This document shows positions 7,605-15,873 of a DNA stretch of 38,311 nt, one piece after another; the stretch's first letter is position 1; every line of letters begins with the position of its first letter. The notes beneath the pieces were generated by a model. It was not told the DNA's origin, did not search any database, and worked only from the letters and a program-made list of their open reading frames with translations. This stretch comes from Thomasclavelia saccharogumia DSM 17460. Lineage in GTDB: Bacteria > Bacillota_I > Bacilli_A > Erysipelotrichales > Coprobacillaceae. A program made the translations under genes and the position numbers. The stretch covers positions 1 to 38,311 of the forward strand of contig NZ_JMLH01000028.1 in the NCBI RefSeq assembly GCF_000686665.1. Reading direction: 5' to 3'.

Positions 7605-8735
7605 TTAATCCCCCAATTTAATCTTTGACGCTAGACAGTAATATAATTCCACTGCCTGCATCAAGACTTCTTCATTAAAATTAAATGTCTCTGTATGCAA
7701 ACCACTTGAATACTTAGCCGTTTTAGTTCCGACATAAAAGAAAATTCCCGGAACTTCCCTTTGATAGAAAGCAAAATCTTCAGCCAGCATCAATGGTTCT
7801 TTTAATTCTTCATAATTCTTACCAGCCAAAGCAGCAAACTGTCGATACAAATCATAATCATTTAAAACCGGTGGATACATCGGTGGACAGCTAAATTCAA
7901 TTTTACAGCCATAACTTTCTTCCATTCCATGATTGATAGCCTGCATCGTATCTACGATCTTCTTAAATACCGCTTCACTATAGGTTCTAACAGTCCCTTT
8001 AAATGTTGTTTTATCAGCGACAATATTTCTTACTGTTCCGCCATTGATTTCACCAATATTGATGACGCAGCTTTCAACTGGTGAAATAACTCGAGAAATA
8101 ATATTTTGATACTGACAAATAATTGAACTAGCGATCACAATTGCATCTACTCCTAAATGATATAATCCCGCATGAGCGCTTTTACCAATAACCGTAACAT
8201 CAAGTTCACCATTTTGAGCCATTAAAGGTCCTGGACGACAAGCAATTTTACCTTCATCGATCGTCGGCATTAAATGGAGTCCAAAAATAGCTTTTACCTG
8301 ATATTTATCTAATATTCCTTCTTTAACTAGCAGCTTAGCCCCTCCAGGAGCTTCTTCAGCTGGCTGAAAAATTAATAAGATATTATGATTAAAAGAACTA
8401 GGCTGATCTTTTAACTTTTTAGCCAGTCCTAAAAGGGCCGCCATATGTCCATCATGACCACAGGCATGCATATAACCCTCATGTTTAGAAGCAAAACAAC
8501 AATTTGTTTGTTCTTTTATTTTTAAAGCATCAATATCACTACGGAAAGCTAGAGTCTGATCATAACCGTTATCAATATATACTAAAACACCTGTTTCTAA
8601 TATTGAAATTGGCTGATAACCCATTTTGATCAGTTCCGTTTTAAGATAATTAGAAGTTTTATACTCTTGTAAACCCAGCTCAGGGATCTGATGTAATTCC
8701 TGACGCCATTTTTTTATTTGCTCTAAAGCGTCCAT
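7605..8735 (-). CDS. N-acetyldiaminopimelate deacetylase (M20 amidohydrolase)
   Basis: A 376-residue M20/hippurate-hydrolase-like metallopeptidase that would release acetate from N-acetyl-LL-diaminopimelate to give LL-DAP. Metal and catalytic motifs are present: AFRSDIDAL, HACGHDGHMAALLG, FQPAEEAPGGA (catalytic Glu pair), GLHLMP and the late LAEDFAFY. The start ATG has TAGGAGA upstream. It lies nine bases after dapH and two before the aminotransferase. The family also contains hippurate and indole-acetyl-amino-acid hydrolases, but the operon makes the DAP role clear. Confidence 0.88.
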   Translation of the reverse strand: MDALEQIKKWRQELHQIPELGLQEYKTSNYLKTELIKMGYQPISILETGVLVYIDNGYDQTLAFRSDIDALKIKEQTNCCFASKHEGYMHACGHDGHMAALLGLAKKLKDQPSSFNHNILLIFQPAEEAPGGAKLLVKEGILDKYQVKAIFGLHLMPTIDEGKIACRPGPLMAQNGELDVTVIGKSAHAGLYHLGVDAIVIASSIICQYQNIISRVISPVESCVINIGEINGGTVRNIVADKTTFKGTVRTYSEAVFKKIVDTMQAINHGMEESYGCKIEFSCPPMYPPVLNDYDLYRQFAALAGKNYEELKEPLMLAEDFAFYQREVPGIFFYVGTKTAKYSSGLHTETFNFNEEVLMQAVELYYCLASKIKLGD

Positions 8736-8744
8736 ATCTATCTC

Positions 8745-9449
8745 CTAAAGTTTTCTTAAATCATCCATTAATTGAGTTTTGCCCTCAGTTTTTTCATCTT
8801 TTTTCTCTTTAATGATTCTAGCCGGATTCCCTACCACAACAGCACCAGCAGGAACATCTTCAGTGACGATCGATCCCGCTCCAACAACAGCACCTTTACC
8901 AATATGAACTCCTTCAATAACTACGGCATTAGCTCCAATCAAAACATCATCTTCTAAAATTACTGGAGTTGCACTAGGTGGTTCAATAACTCCAGCTAAA
9001 ACTGCTCCTGCCCCAACGTGACAATGCTTTCCAACTTCAACACGGCCACCAAGAACAGCACCCATATCGATCATTGTTCCTTCACCAATTTTAACACCGA
9101 TATTAATTACTGCCCCCATCATAATAACAGCATTATCACCAATTGTTACGTGTTCTCTAATAAAAGCCCCTGGTTCAATACGAGCATTAATATTTGTCAT
9201 ATCTAATAGTGGAATTGCACTATTACGACGATCTTGTTCTAAATATGAATCTGTGATCATTTCTTTATTTGCTTCCATATAAGCTTTAATAGCATCTAAA
9301 TCACCAATACAGACTTTACTTTCATTACCACCAAACATTTTAAACTCTGTCGCTTCGGGTAAATTTTTACCTTTCAAATACACTTTTACTGGTGTTTGCT
9401 TTTTAGCATCGCCAATAAATTTAATAATTTCTTCTGCACTATTTAACAT
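8745..9449 (-). CDS. dapH: Tetrahydrodipicolinate N-acetyltransferase
   Basis: A 234-residue left-handed beta-helix acyltransferase that transfers acetyl from acetyl-CoA to tetrahydrodipicolinate. The N-terminal helical domain includes VKVYLKGK, followed by the conserved [20 protein letters not shown] and then hexapeptide repeats ([34 protein letters not shown]) up to about residue 210, ending ALVVGNP-like ([13 protein letters not shown]). Length and order match DapH of Firmicutes. The ATG is preceded by AAAGGAGAG. It is the second gene of the operon, 15 bp after dapF. Confidence 0.92.
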   Translation of the reverse strand: MLNSAEEIIKFIGDAKKQTPVKVYLKGKNLPEATEFKMFGGNESKVCIGDLDAIKAYMEANKEMITDSYLEQDRRNSAIPLLDMTNINARIEPGAFIREHVTIGDNAVIMMGAVINIGVKIGEGTMIDMGAVLGGRVEVGKHCHVGAGAVLAGVIEPPSATPVILEDDVLIGANAVVIEGVHIGKGAVVGAGSIVTEDVPAGAVVVGNPARIIKEKKDEKTEGKTQLMDDLRKL

Positions 9450-9464
9450 ATTTTCTCTCCTTTT

Positions 9465-10298
9465 CTATATTTCAATTGTTCCTTCAAATACATTAACAGC
9501 TGGTCCTGACATCATGATCGTACCATTAATATATTCAATTTCTAAACAACCGCCTAATAATTCAACTGTAACTTTATCTTTAGTATAGTTATTCAAATAA
9601 CTAGCATACATCACAGCACAAGCTCCTGTACCACAGGCCATGGTTTCACCAGAACCACGTTCCCAAACACGCATTTTTACATAATGATCATTAACCACTT
9701 TCACAAATTCCGTATTAACACTTTCAGGAAATAATTCATGATGTTCAAAAACAGGACCGATTTTCTCTAAATCCAAAGTCTCTAAATCATCTACAAATGT
9801 TACTGTATGCGGATTCCCCATGGAAATCGTTGTTAAAGGATAATCATGATCACCGATCGTTACTACCTCATTGATCATCGTTTCACTATCATAAGTACAT
9901 GGAACATCTTTACATGTCAATATTGGTTTACCCATATCAACTTTGGCACCCACACATTTATCATCTTTAAACAACAATTCTACTACTCTTAGTCCTGATT
10001 TAGTTTCCACTTTCAATACACGTTTATCACTTAATTGATGATCATAAATAAATTTCGCAAAACAGCGGATACCATTACCACACATCATTGCTTCACTGCC
10101 ATCAAGATTAAACATTCTCATTTTAAAATCATATTTATCCGATGGCAAAATCACGATCATACCATCACTGCCAATTCCAAAATGGCGATCACTGATCTTC
10201 ATGATAAATTCTTTGTCCATGGGAATTTCCTGGTTTATCCCATCAAAATATATGTAATCATTACCAAGGCCTTCCATTTTTGTAAAATGTAACTGCAT
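9465..10298 (-). CDS. dapF: Diaminopimelate epimerase
   Basis: A 277-residue epimerase converting LL-DAP to meso-DAP for lysine and peptidoglycan. The two catalytic cysteines lie in MMCGNGIRCF (C73) and METMACGTGACA-like GSGETMACGTGAC (C222). FTKMEGLGNDY at the N terminus is the family hallmark. I use the ATG at 10298, eight residues before that motif, because AAAAGGAGGGG lies just upstream; an upstream in-frame start at 10337 would add 13 atypical residues. It is the first gene of the four-gene DAP operon, behind a strong promoter. Confidence 0.93.
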   Translation of the reverse strand: MQLHFTKMEGLGNDYIYFDGINQEIPMDKEFIMKISDRHFGIGSDGMIVILPSDKYDFKMRMFNLDGSEAMMCGNGIRCFAKFIYDHQLSDKRVLKVETKSGLRVVELLFKDDKCVGAKVDMGKPILTCKDVPCTYDSETMINEVVTIGDHDYPLTTISMGNPHTVTFVDDLETLDLEKIGPVFEHHELFPESVNTEFVKVVNDHYVKMRVWERGSGETMACGTGACAVMYASYLNNYTKDKVTVELLGGCLEIEYINGTIMMSGPAVNVFEGTIEI

Positions 10299-10327
10299 AA
10301 TTCCCCTCCTTTTCATGTATTTACAAG

Positions 10328-10356
10328 ATTTTATCAAAACAATGACTTTTTTTCAA
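10328..10356 (-). promoter_or_regulatory. Sigma-A promoter of the DAP operon
   Basis: TTGAAA (10351-10356) and TAAAAT (10328-10333) with a 17-bp spacer, about 30 bp before the dapF start. The leader is too short for a lysine riboswitch. Confidence 0.75.
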
Positions 10357-10383
10357 TTCTTAGATAACATTTTAGTTAAATAA

Positions 10384-10410
10384 AATATGGGGAATTATTA
10401 ATCCCCATAT
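10384..10410 (-). terminator. Terminator after the lipoprotein gene
   Basis: ATATGGGGA and TTCCCCATAT form a strong hairpin; on the minus strand TTTTATTT follows. It closes the transcript of the 10466-13112 genes and separates it from the DAP operon. Confidence 0.8.
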
Positions 10411-10465
10411 CAAAATCATTTATTTACCACAAATCATTAAAACTATAAACAACTCATCAACTATC

Positions 10466-11626
10466 CTAATAAGCACCAATAATCTTTTTATTTCCTTTTA
10501 TATAATCAGATTTTAAAATAAAGCCATGTTTCATTTCATCATCTTCTAAATATGCTATATAATAATAATTCTTCGCATCTCCAAATATGACTACATTTTC
10601 GATTTTATTCATGCTTATTTTTTTAGATTCTGCTGTTTTTAGATCCAGTGCATAATATTGATCAGTTCCTTCTTCTTGATATATCCATTCATCTTCACTT
10701 AAAATTAGATATTCTTTTGTTGTTGCTATGATTTCAGTTTTATAATCTGGTAAAGTATATTTTGAAATTGTATAGATTTTTTCACTATTAAAATCATCTG
10801 CTATTAAATTTTGAGCTTCTAGTGCTAAGAAGACATCTTCATTTAGTTGTCCTTTAATAATATATTTATCCTTCAAAACAGCTATTAATTCTCTTGTTTT
10901 TAGATCATATACATAGTTTTCGTTATTTTCATTAACATCTTTAAAATTTGTTCCATCAAAATAGTTGTCAAAATAAGTATAATTTAAATAAATCTTATTT
11001 TCATCAGCAGCAATAATTTTTAAGGAATTATTAAAATTATTTTTAGACTCCGTTAATTTTTCCTCTTTACCACTTTTTAAATCAATCGCTAAAAGATAAC
11101 AATTATGTTTTGGTTCTTTAACTATTGCGCCACTTTCCGATTCGCTAAAAACAACTTCATCAATTGCAAAATAAGCTATCTCTTTAATCACTGCAAATGA
11201 TAAGATCATAGTACTATTTATTTTAACGATTTCTTTTTGATTACTTCGATCTAAATTTGATTCAATCAACGAATATCTTTTTTCTATATCATCATTTTTA
11301 ATAATCACATATAATTTATTATTACAAACAAAACCAGTACCTGAGCCAATATAAGCTTCTGAATCTTCTTTTAATTCTGTTTCCATTTTACAATTAGCTC
11401 TACTGCATACAAGAACATCTTTTTTACTTTCATAATCAAAAAAATATAAATATCCACTATTATTAGTATGATAAAAGCCATCATCCGTTGAAAATTCTAA
11501 TGCTCCAAACTGTTCATATACTTGCACATTATCATCATTTGAATTTTCCGTATTTGTACTACAGCCACTTATAAAGAAAACAAATAAAAGTATTATAATC
11601 GTAATTTTTTTAACTGAATCAAACAT
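10466..11626 (-). CDS. Lipoprotein with beta-propeller-like repeats, last gene of unit A
   Basis: A 386-residue exported lipoprotein: hydrophobic signal and lipobox FISGC with the lipid-bearing Cys at residue 22. The rest is beta-rich with repeated patterns such as YLYFFDYESKKDVLVC, YLLAIDLKSGKEEKLTES, YVYDLKTRELIAVLKD and YYALDLKTAESKK, each suggesting one blade of a propeller, as in DUF5050/YncE-like surface proteins. The start codon is one base after the solute-binding-protein stop (TAA-A-ATG), so the pair is translationally coupled. Two truncated copies lie at 14310-14690 and 15664-15872. No enzymatic motif is seen. A sensing, ligand-binding or producer-immunity role at the surface is possible but unproven. 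Confidence 0.7.
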   Translation of the reverse strand: MFDSVKKITIIILLFVFFISGCSTNTENSNDDNVQVYEQFGALEFSTDDGFYHTNNSGYLYFFDYESKKDVLVCSRANCKMETELKEDSEAYIGSGTGFVCNNKLYVIIKNDDIEKRYSLIESNLDRSNQKEIVKINSTMILSFAVIKEIAYFAIDEVVFSESESGAIVKEPKHNCYLLAIDLKSGKEEKLTESKNNFNNSLKIIAADENKIYLNYTYFDNYFDGTNFKDVNENNENYVYDLKTRELIAVLKDKYIIKGQLNEDVFLALEAQNLIADDFNSEKIYTISKYTLPDYKTEIIATTKEYLILSEDEWIYQEEGTDQYYALDLKTAESKKISMNKIENVVIFGDAKNYYYIAYLEDDEMKHGFILKSDYIKGNKKIIGAY

Positions 11627-11627
11627 T

Positions 11628-13112
11628 TTATTTCCCTTCCTTTAACCATTTTTGATATTGGCGATTGGCTTCATCAACTATTTTTTGCATTCCAGCATCA
11701 TCAAGCTCTTCATTTAAACCTTTTAAAAAAGTATCTAAATCATATATTTTATTTGTCCATTCACTATCTGTCAAAGTATTAAAGTATGCTGATAGTATAT
11801 CATTTGTTGTTGCAATTTCCGCAATTACAGGATCAGCATCAAACCTAAAACCCTTAGGAAAATTATCGCCATATGTTGAATAAAACCAATTTGAGTAAGC
11901 AACTTTATCATCTTCTTCATAAATAGAAGAATAAGTAATTTTTGGATTTGTATACTGATATCCTGATATTCGTAAACCAAGACTTGATGTAGTTACTGTA
12001 ATACGATTATTTTCATCAAGTTCATAATCCTGTCCTTCAGTTCCATATTGAATTAAATTAGCTATATCTTTATCTGTAAATAATTTTAAAAGAAAATCTT
12101 TTGCATTTTCAACATTTTCTGACCAAGATGCAATTGCTGTTTTATTATCGCCCCAATATAATTCCATATCTGGTATAGATCCATCTGGCACTACGATATA
12201 ATCTTTTGATGATTCTGATAAATATGTAAATTTATCATATCTGCTGATACTTTTTTCAGGTAACTTAACAAATGGGACAACACTCTCATCATCGTCTAAA
12301 TTTATTAGATCCTGCTGTTTTAAAGAAAGCCACTGATTCAATACATCTTTATACTCTTTTGATTTACTTAATGAAATAAATCCTTCATCTTTTTTCCATG
12401 CTAAATTATTTGTTGGAGGAACTGTCCATAGTCCTGTCTTTCCAACACTAAAGCCCATCTCTTTAACAGGTTTTTCGTTAGTTTCTTTTTTTACTTTATT
12501 CAATAAATCGATATTATCAAATAAATTACTTTCAATATTTTCGGGATTTATTCCATATTCATCTAAGATCTCTTTTTGATACATAATGCCAAATGTAGAA
12601 GGAACATTACTTGAGATTCCATATAATTTGTTATCTATTTTTGATAATTCAAAATCATAATCAGTTAAAAATTTTTCTAAAACCTTCCCATTTTCCTCTT
12701 TCCAGTCATCTAAATCCATAAGTAATTCATTGTCAACCGCACATTTATATGTATTATTCCATTCTGTTAATTTATCTCCTTCTACTTTTGGAAGTATTGT
12801 TATAACATCTGTTTGTTGTCTACTTTTTTTAAGTTCTGTTAACTCCACAATCTGATTATTCTCTCCATTATTACTAAAAGGAATAATTTTTACTTGATAC
12901 TGCACCCCTTTTTCTTTTAATAATTCATTAAGGGGCTTTTCCCAAATTTCAATCATTTCAGCTGTCATCTCTTTATAATTACCAATAGCAGCAATTCTCC
13001 AAACAACAGTTTTAGTATCAATATTTGTCTTTTTTGTACATCCCATTATTTGAAAACATAATACAAAACTTAAAAATATTAATATTTTCTTCATTCTATT
13101 TCTCTTTGTCAT
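11628..13112 (-). CDS. Extracellular solute-binding-protein-like lipoprotein, copy 1
   Basis: A 494-residue lipoprotein (lipobox FQIMGC, Cys25) with the fold pattern of family 1 ABC solute-binding proteins: KTVVWRIAAIGNYKEM, a central KLYGISSNVPSTFGIMYQKE, and C-terminal WSENVENAKDFLLKLFTDKD, the motif that follows hinge helices in sugar-binding members. No sugar permease gene is nearby, so a classical import role is doubtful. The ATG at 13112 has AAGGG upstream; an earlier TTG at 13133 has no site. A close paralogue lies at 15874-17394. Upstream in the same direction are a 2-TM protein and thioredoxin remnant, downstream the coupled lipoprotein. Confidence 0.75.
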   Translation of the reverse strand: MTKRNRMKKILIFLSFVLCFQIMGCTKKTNIDTKTVVWRIAAIGNYKEMTAEMIEIWEKPLNELLKEKGVQYQVKIIPFSNNGENNQIVELTELKKSRQQTDVITILPKVEGDKLTEWNNTYKCAVDNELLMDLDDWKEENGKVLEKFLTDYDFELSKIDNKLYGISSNVPSTFGIMYQKEILDEYGINPENIESNLFDNIDLLNKVKKETNEKPVKEMGFSVGKTGLWTVPPTNNLAWKKDEGFISLSKSKEYKDVLNQWLSLKQQDLINLDDDESVVPFVKLPEKSISRYDKFTYLSESSKDYIVVPDGSIPDMELYWGDNKTAIASWSENVENAKDFLLKLFTDKDIANLIQYGTEGQDYELDENNRITVTTSSLGLRISGYQYTNPKITYSSIYEEDDKVAYSNWFYSTYGDNFPKGFRFDADPVIAEIATTNDILSAYFNTLTDSEWTNKIYDLDTFLKGLNEELDDAGMQKIVDEANRQYQKWLKEGK

Positions 13113-13163
13113 AATCGTATTTCCCTTTTTCAAATTATTTTTAAAAACTTAATTAATATTAAA

Positions 13164-13184
13164 GAGCTGACTTTTGATCAGCCC
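13164..13184 (-). terminator. Hairpin between the 2-TM gene and SBP copy 1
   Basis: GGGCTGA and TCAGCTC (one G-T pair) pair around a 7-base loop and are followed by TTTAATATT on the minus strand. It would partly stop transcription before the solute-binding-protein gene. Similar GGGCTG hairpins lie at 14718-14743 and 18724-18756, consistent with duplicated units. Confidence 0.5.
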
Positions 13185-13192
13185 TTTATATT

Positions 13193-13458
13193 TCAAATCA
13201 AGCTAAACAACTCAATAACTATACCTATTGAACAAGCAATATATATCATGGCTATTAACGCATAAACTATCTTTTTAGTTTTAGAAAAATTATCTTTTAT
13301 ATACCACATATGTACTAGTCTTTCTATAAAAAACAGTAAACTGAAACAAATAAATATTATTCTATTTCTTTCTAGGAAGAAAAAGGGGATCAATACAATA
13401 TAAACAAATGCTATTTTTGAAAAAAACTATCAAACTTTAAAAAATTTTCTCTATTCAT
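13193..13458 (-). pseudogene. Small 2-TM protein, unit A copy, frameshifted in a 7-T tract
   Basis: The start ATG (13456-13458) has AAAAGGAGA upstream and gives MNRENFLKFDSFF before a stop. From the 7-base homopolymer (A7 on the plus strand at 13420-13426) the other frame continues SKIAFVYIVLIPFFFLERNR, then IIFICFSLLFFIERLVHMWY and a second hydrophobic helix ending ELFSLI. With eight bases in the tract the whole gene is open, about 88 residues with two or three helices. The paralogue at 19427-19689 has the same gene order and its own one-base tract error. The family is not recognised. Position beside a secreted precursor suggests immunity or export assistance. Confidence 0.6.
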
Positions 13459-13576
13459 AATTTTCTCCTTTTCTGTCTATCTTCATTGATTAGACACATT
13501 CATTTCAATTTATGATATGACCAAGTAATTCATTATTCATGTTTCCCTCGGTTAATAACAAATCTTATTTTCACCC

Positions 13577-13850
13577 TCACTTCGCAAAAAATTCTTTTAA
13601 TTCACTAGATAATTCTTCTCAATTCAATAAATGTCAACTTCATCATCATTTTATTATTGTCATATTAACTTTAATATTATATAAAAACATTTTTCTTCCT
13701 TAACTAAAGGATTTATTTTTAAGCATGATAAACGATCTGTCATTAAAAAAATACATATCTATTTACTATTTGTCACGTTTTGTTTGCTTGAATAAACCAG
13801 CAATTATTACCACCACCAATATCCCTTTTTTAATTTCAAATTATTTTCTT
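13577..13850 (-). pseudogene. Thioredoxin-like lipoprotein remnant, unit A
   Basis: Fragments align with the intact copy at 19692-20144: KKGILVVVIIAG (signal), FLMTDRLSCLKINPLVKEE (against FSMTDCPLCLEIYPLVKEE) and EELSSELKEFFAK at the end. Frameshifts, a lost first active-site cysteine and a missing middle show it is inactive. It keeps the position expected for the first gene of unit A. Confidence 0.6.
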
Positions 13851-13941
13851 TTTTACTATCACTCATTCCCGTTGTCCCAAAATATAATAACTACACATTA
13901 CTTACAATAATAAGTAAAAAACATAACAAAAAGAAATTTTT

Positions 13942-14306
13942 TTGATGCCTCAAATTCATATTTGATTACTTTCTTATCATTTCTTTAATTTATTTTCCCT
14001 CCTTACCTATCTGATGAAATTAAAACTATTTAACGTTACCATAACTTATTTACATAATAAACAGAAGCATCATTTCTTTTAGCTGCTTTTCTTACCTTTA
14101 CTATAACATAATAAATAATGATATTGTTCATTTCCCCATTTAATGGTTTGATATCCAATCGAACGGTCGTAATTTTTAAAAATTATCTTATTAATATGAT
14201 TTATATTGATTTAAAAATAACTGATAAAATGCTTAAAATAAAAACTAATTAGATATCTAGCATAATATTTGATACTAAATGAGAAACAATTAAAAATTTT
14301 ATTTTA
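13942..14306. repeat. Long direct repeat, copy 1 (promoter P1 + LytTR fragment)
   Basis: About 365 bp closely matching 15301-15664 by eye, with only scattered differences. From left to right it holds a leader with an AAGGAGG site, promoter P1, and on the plus strand a short piece of the LytTR gene (ATTTAAAAATAACTGATAAA aligns with 21247 onward). The rest of the regulator is deleted. It is a duplication scar from the head region of the locus around 20.5-21.4 kb. Confidence 0.8.
14100..14167 (-). promoter_or_regulatory. LytTR-type promoter P1
   Basis: On the minus strand ACCGTT (14162-14167) and ACCATT (14142-14147) form a direct repeat of 20-bp period, then 36 bp, then the -10 box TATAGT (14100-14105) inside TTATAGTAAAG. 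There is no good -35 element, as expected for an activator-dependent promoter. It drives unit A. Confidence 0.7.
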
Positions 14307-14309
14307 TTA

Positions 14310-14690
14310 ATCATAGTATGACTACTAATAAAAGCGGATCATATTCATTTTTTCATCTTTTAAATGACTTATATAATGATTTCTTGCGTTTTATGATCTA
14401 GATATATCCACTTTTCATTATTAAAAATTAATTATTTATTTTGGTACATAACTGTGAAAAATTTTTCACTATTTGCTTCTTTTTCATTTATATACTTTGT
14501 TTCAACTGTCAATAATGTATCTCTCACAAGTTGTCCTTTCACAATATCTCTATCATCTAATATTGATGTGATTTTTTAGAATTAAATATCATACCCATAA
14601 TTTTCATTAACATCTTTAAAATTTGTTTACTCAAAATAAATATAATTTAAATAAATCCTATTTTCATCAGCTGCAATAATCTTTTATCAC
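14310..14690 (-). pseudogene. Lipoprotein fragment, unit B (middle part of a 10466-type gene)
   Basis: DNA at 14590-14690 matches the region 10915-11030 of the intact lipoprotein gene (TTTTCATTAACATCTTTAAA is shared). The part further left keeps FNNEKWIYLDHKTQEI, equivalent to the SEDEWIYQEE...LDLKTAE stretch. Frame breaks and missing ends show decay. It joins the LytTR fragment of repeat copy 1 directly at about 14306, marking a duplication junction. Confidence 0.55.
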
Positions 14691-14717
14691 TAATTGATAA
14701 AAGATAATCTCAGTAAA

Positions 14718-14743
14718 AAAAGCTGTAAACAAATCGTTACAGC
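14718..14743 (-). terminator. Terminator after the 65-residue TM gene
   Basis: AGCTGTAA(C) and its partner TTTACAGCT form a hairpin followed by TTTTTTT on the minus strand, 35 bp after the stop of the 65-residue gene. Confidence 0.8.
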
Positions 14744-14777
14744 TCATAAGATTCTAAATACTTTTCACACTTTTAAA

Positions 14778-14975
14778 TTAAATTTTAATTTTATTTTTGA
14801 TTTTAATAACTATTCTTTTTATTAAAGAGTAATTTAAAATTATAATTATTCCAATCATTAAAATAAAAGCAAGCCAGTTATTGATAGCATTATTTTCATA
14901 TAAATAACGTATAAGGATAATGAAAATAAAGGAGAATACTAGCAATAATATATTTAAAATATTATTTTTTTTCAT
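14778..14975 (-). CDS. 65-residue two-helix membrane protein, candidate immunity protein
   Basis: An intact small gene with a strong AAAGGAGG site. Two hydrophobic helices (ILNILLLVFSFIFIILIRYL and WLAFILMIGIIIILNYSLI) are linked by a short polar loop and followed by a very basic tail (KRIVIKIKNKIKI). It sits directly after the decayed secreted precursor gene at 15007-15252 and before a terminator. This is the position and architecture of bacteriocin immunity proteins. No family is recognised, and it does not resemble the 66-88-residue protein in units A and C. It remains intact while its neighbours decay. Confidence 0.65.
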   Translation of the reverse strand: MKKNNILNILLLVFSFIFIILIRYLYENNAINNWLAFILMIGIIIILNYSLIKRIVIKIKNKIKI

Positions 14976-15006
14976 TTACACAACCTCCTTTACATCTTTA
15001 ATAATA

Positions 15007-15252
15007 TTATAATGGCACTACTTTATATTCCCAATATCCAGTATTACAAGGTCCTGAATGTCTTGGCTCACACCCTGGAATATAACCCTGAATAAATCTA
15101 CCAGTCAGCTCATAACGTGCCTTTGGTTTTGCTGATGTTCCTAACATTTTTAAAACAACTCTACTTTGCAACAACATTAATAGGGGTGTTAGTAATGATC
15201 AATGAACATCTAGTGAGTAAACAGCTAATACTTGAGATATGTGTTTTAACAT
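15007..15252 (-). pseudogene. Second secreted Cys-motif precursor, unit B, frameshifted
   Basis: Starting at an ATG at 15250-15252, MLKHISQVLAVYSL, then in a second frame SLIITNTPINVVAK, and in a third MLGTSAKPKARYELTGRF, IQGYIPGCEPRHSGPC and NTGYWEYKVVPL to the stop. Joined, this gives about 80 residues: a signal peptide ending near VVAK and a mature part of about 45. GYIPGCEPRHS is identical to the 177-residue precursor at 18817. The last frame alone (15007-15177) is open and could encode 56 residues without a signal. Two indels inactivate export. Confidence 0.6.
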
Positions 15253-15300
15253 AATTTCTATCTTTTCTATCTAACTTCATTAATTAGCTCATAATGCTTT

Positions 15301-15664
15301 TTGATACTTCAAATTCATATTTGATTACTTTCTTATCATTTCTTTAATTTATTTTCCCTCCTTACCTATCTGATGAAATTAAAACTATTTAACGTTACCA
15401 TAACTTATTCATATAATAAACAGAAGCATCATTTCTTTTAGCTGCTTTTCTTACTTTACTATAACATAATAAATAAAGATATTGTTCATTTCCCCATTTA
15501 ATGGTTTGATATCCAATCGAACGGTCATAACTTTTAAAAATCATCTTATTAATATGATTTATATTGATTTAAAAATAACTGGTGAAATGCTTGAAATAAA
15601 AACTGATTAGATATTTATCATAATATTTGATACTAAATGAGAGACAATTAAAAATTTTATTTTA
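15301..15664. repeat. Long direct repeat, copy 2 (promoter P2 + LytTR fragment)
   Basis: Near-identical partner of 13942-14306. Its LytTR fragment (plus strand, about 15558-15664) keeps GGTGAAATGCTTGAAATAAA, identical to the true regulator gene at 21262 onward, but has no start and has internal deletions. It ends where the truncated lipoprotein gene of unit C begins. Confidence 0.8.
15458..15525 (-). promoter_or_regulatory. LytTR-type promoter P2
   Basis: ACCGTT (15520-15525), ACCATT (15500-15505), 36 bp, TATAGT (15458-15463), all on the minus strand. Same layout as P1, facing unit B. Confidence 0.7.
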
Positions 15665-15872
15665 ATTCTGCTTCCATTTTATAATTAGCTTTACTGCATA
15701 CAACTTTCATAATCAAAAAAATATAAATAACCACTATTCTTTGTATGATAAAAGCCATCTTTCATTGAAAATTCTAATGTTCCAAACTGTTCATATATAT
15801 TTGTACTACAGCCACCTATAAAAACAATGCTCAAGACCATAAAAATGATGATTTTTTTAATTTATGCTACAT
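15664..15872 (-). pseudogene. Lipoprotein N-terminal fragment, unit C
   Basis: Follows the second solute-binding-protein gene just as the intact lipoprotein follows copy 1. The signal region, a Cys-Ser/Thr-like lipobox area and FGTLEFS-like, YLYFFDYES-like segments are recognisable. The start codon is followed by TAG and the gene is cut after about 68 codons by the LytTR repeat. Not functional. Confidence 0.6.
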
Positions 15873-15873
15873 C

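Noticed and set aside
10299-10327. Lysine riboswitch upstream of dapF
   Set aside because: The leader after the mapped-looking promoter is only about 25-30 bases, far too short.
13725-13910. Plus-strand open frame of 61 residues
   Set aside because: It is antisense to the thioredoxin pseudogene and lacks a ribosome binding site.
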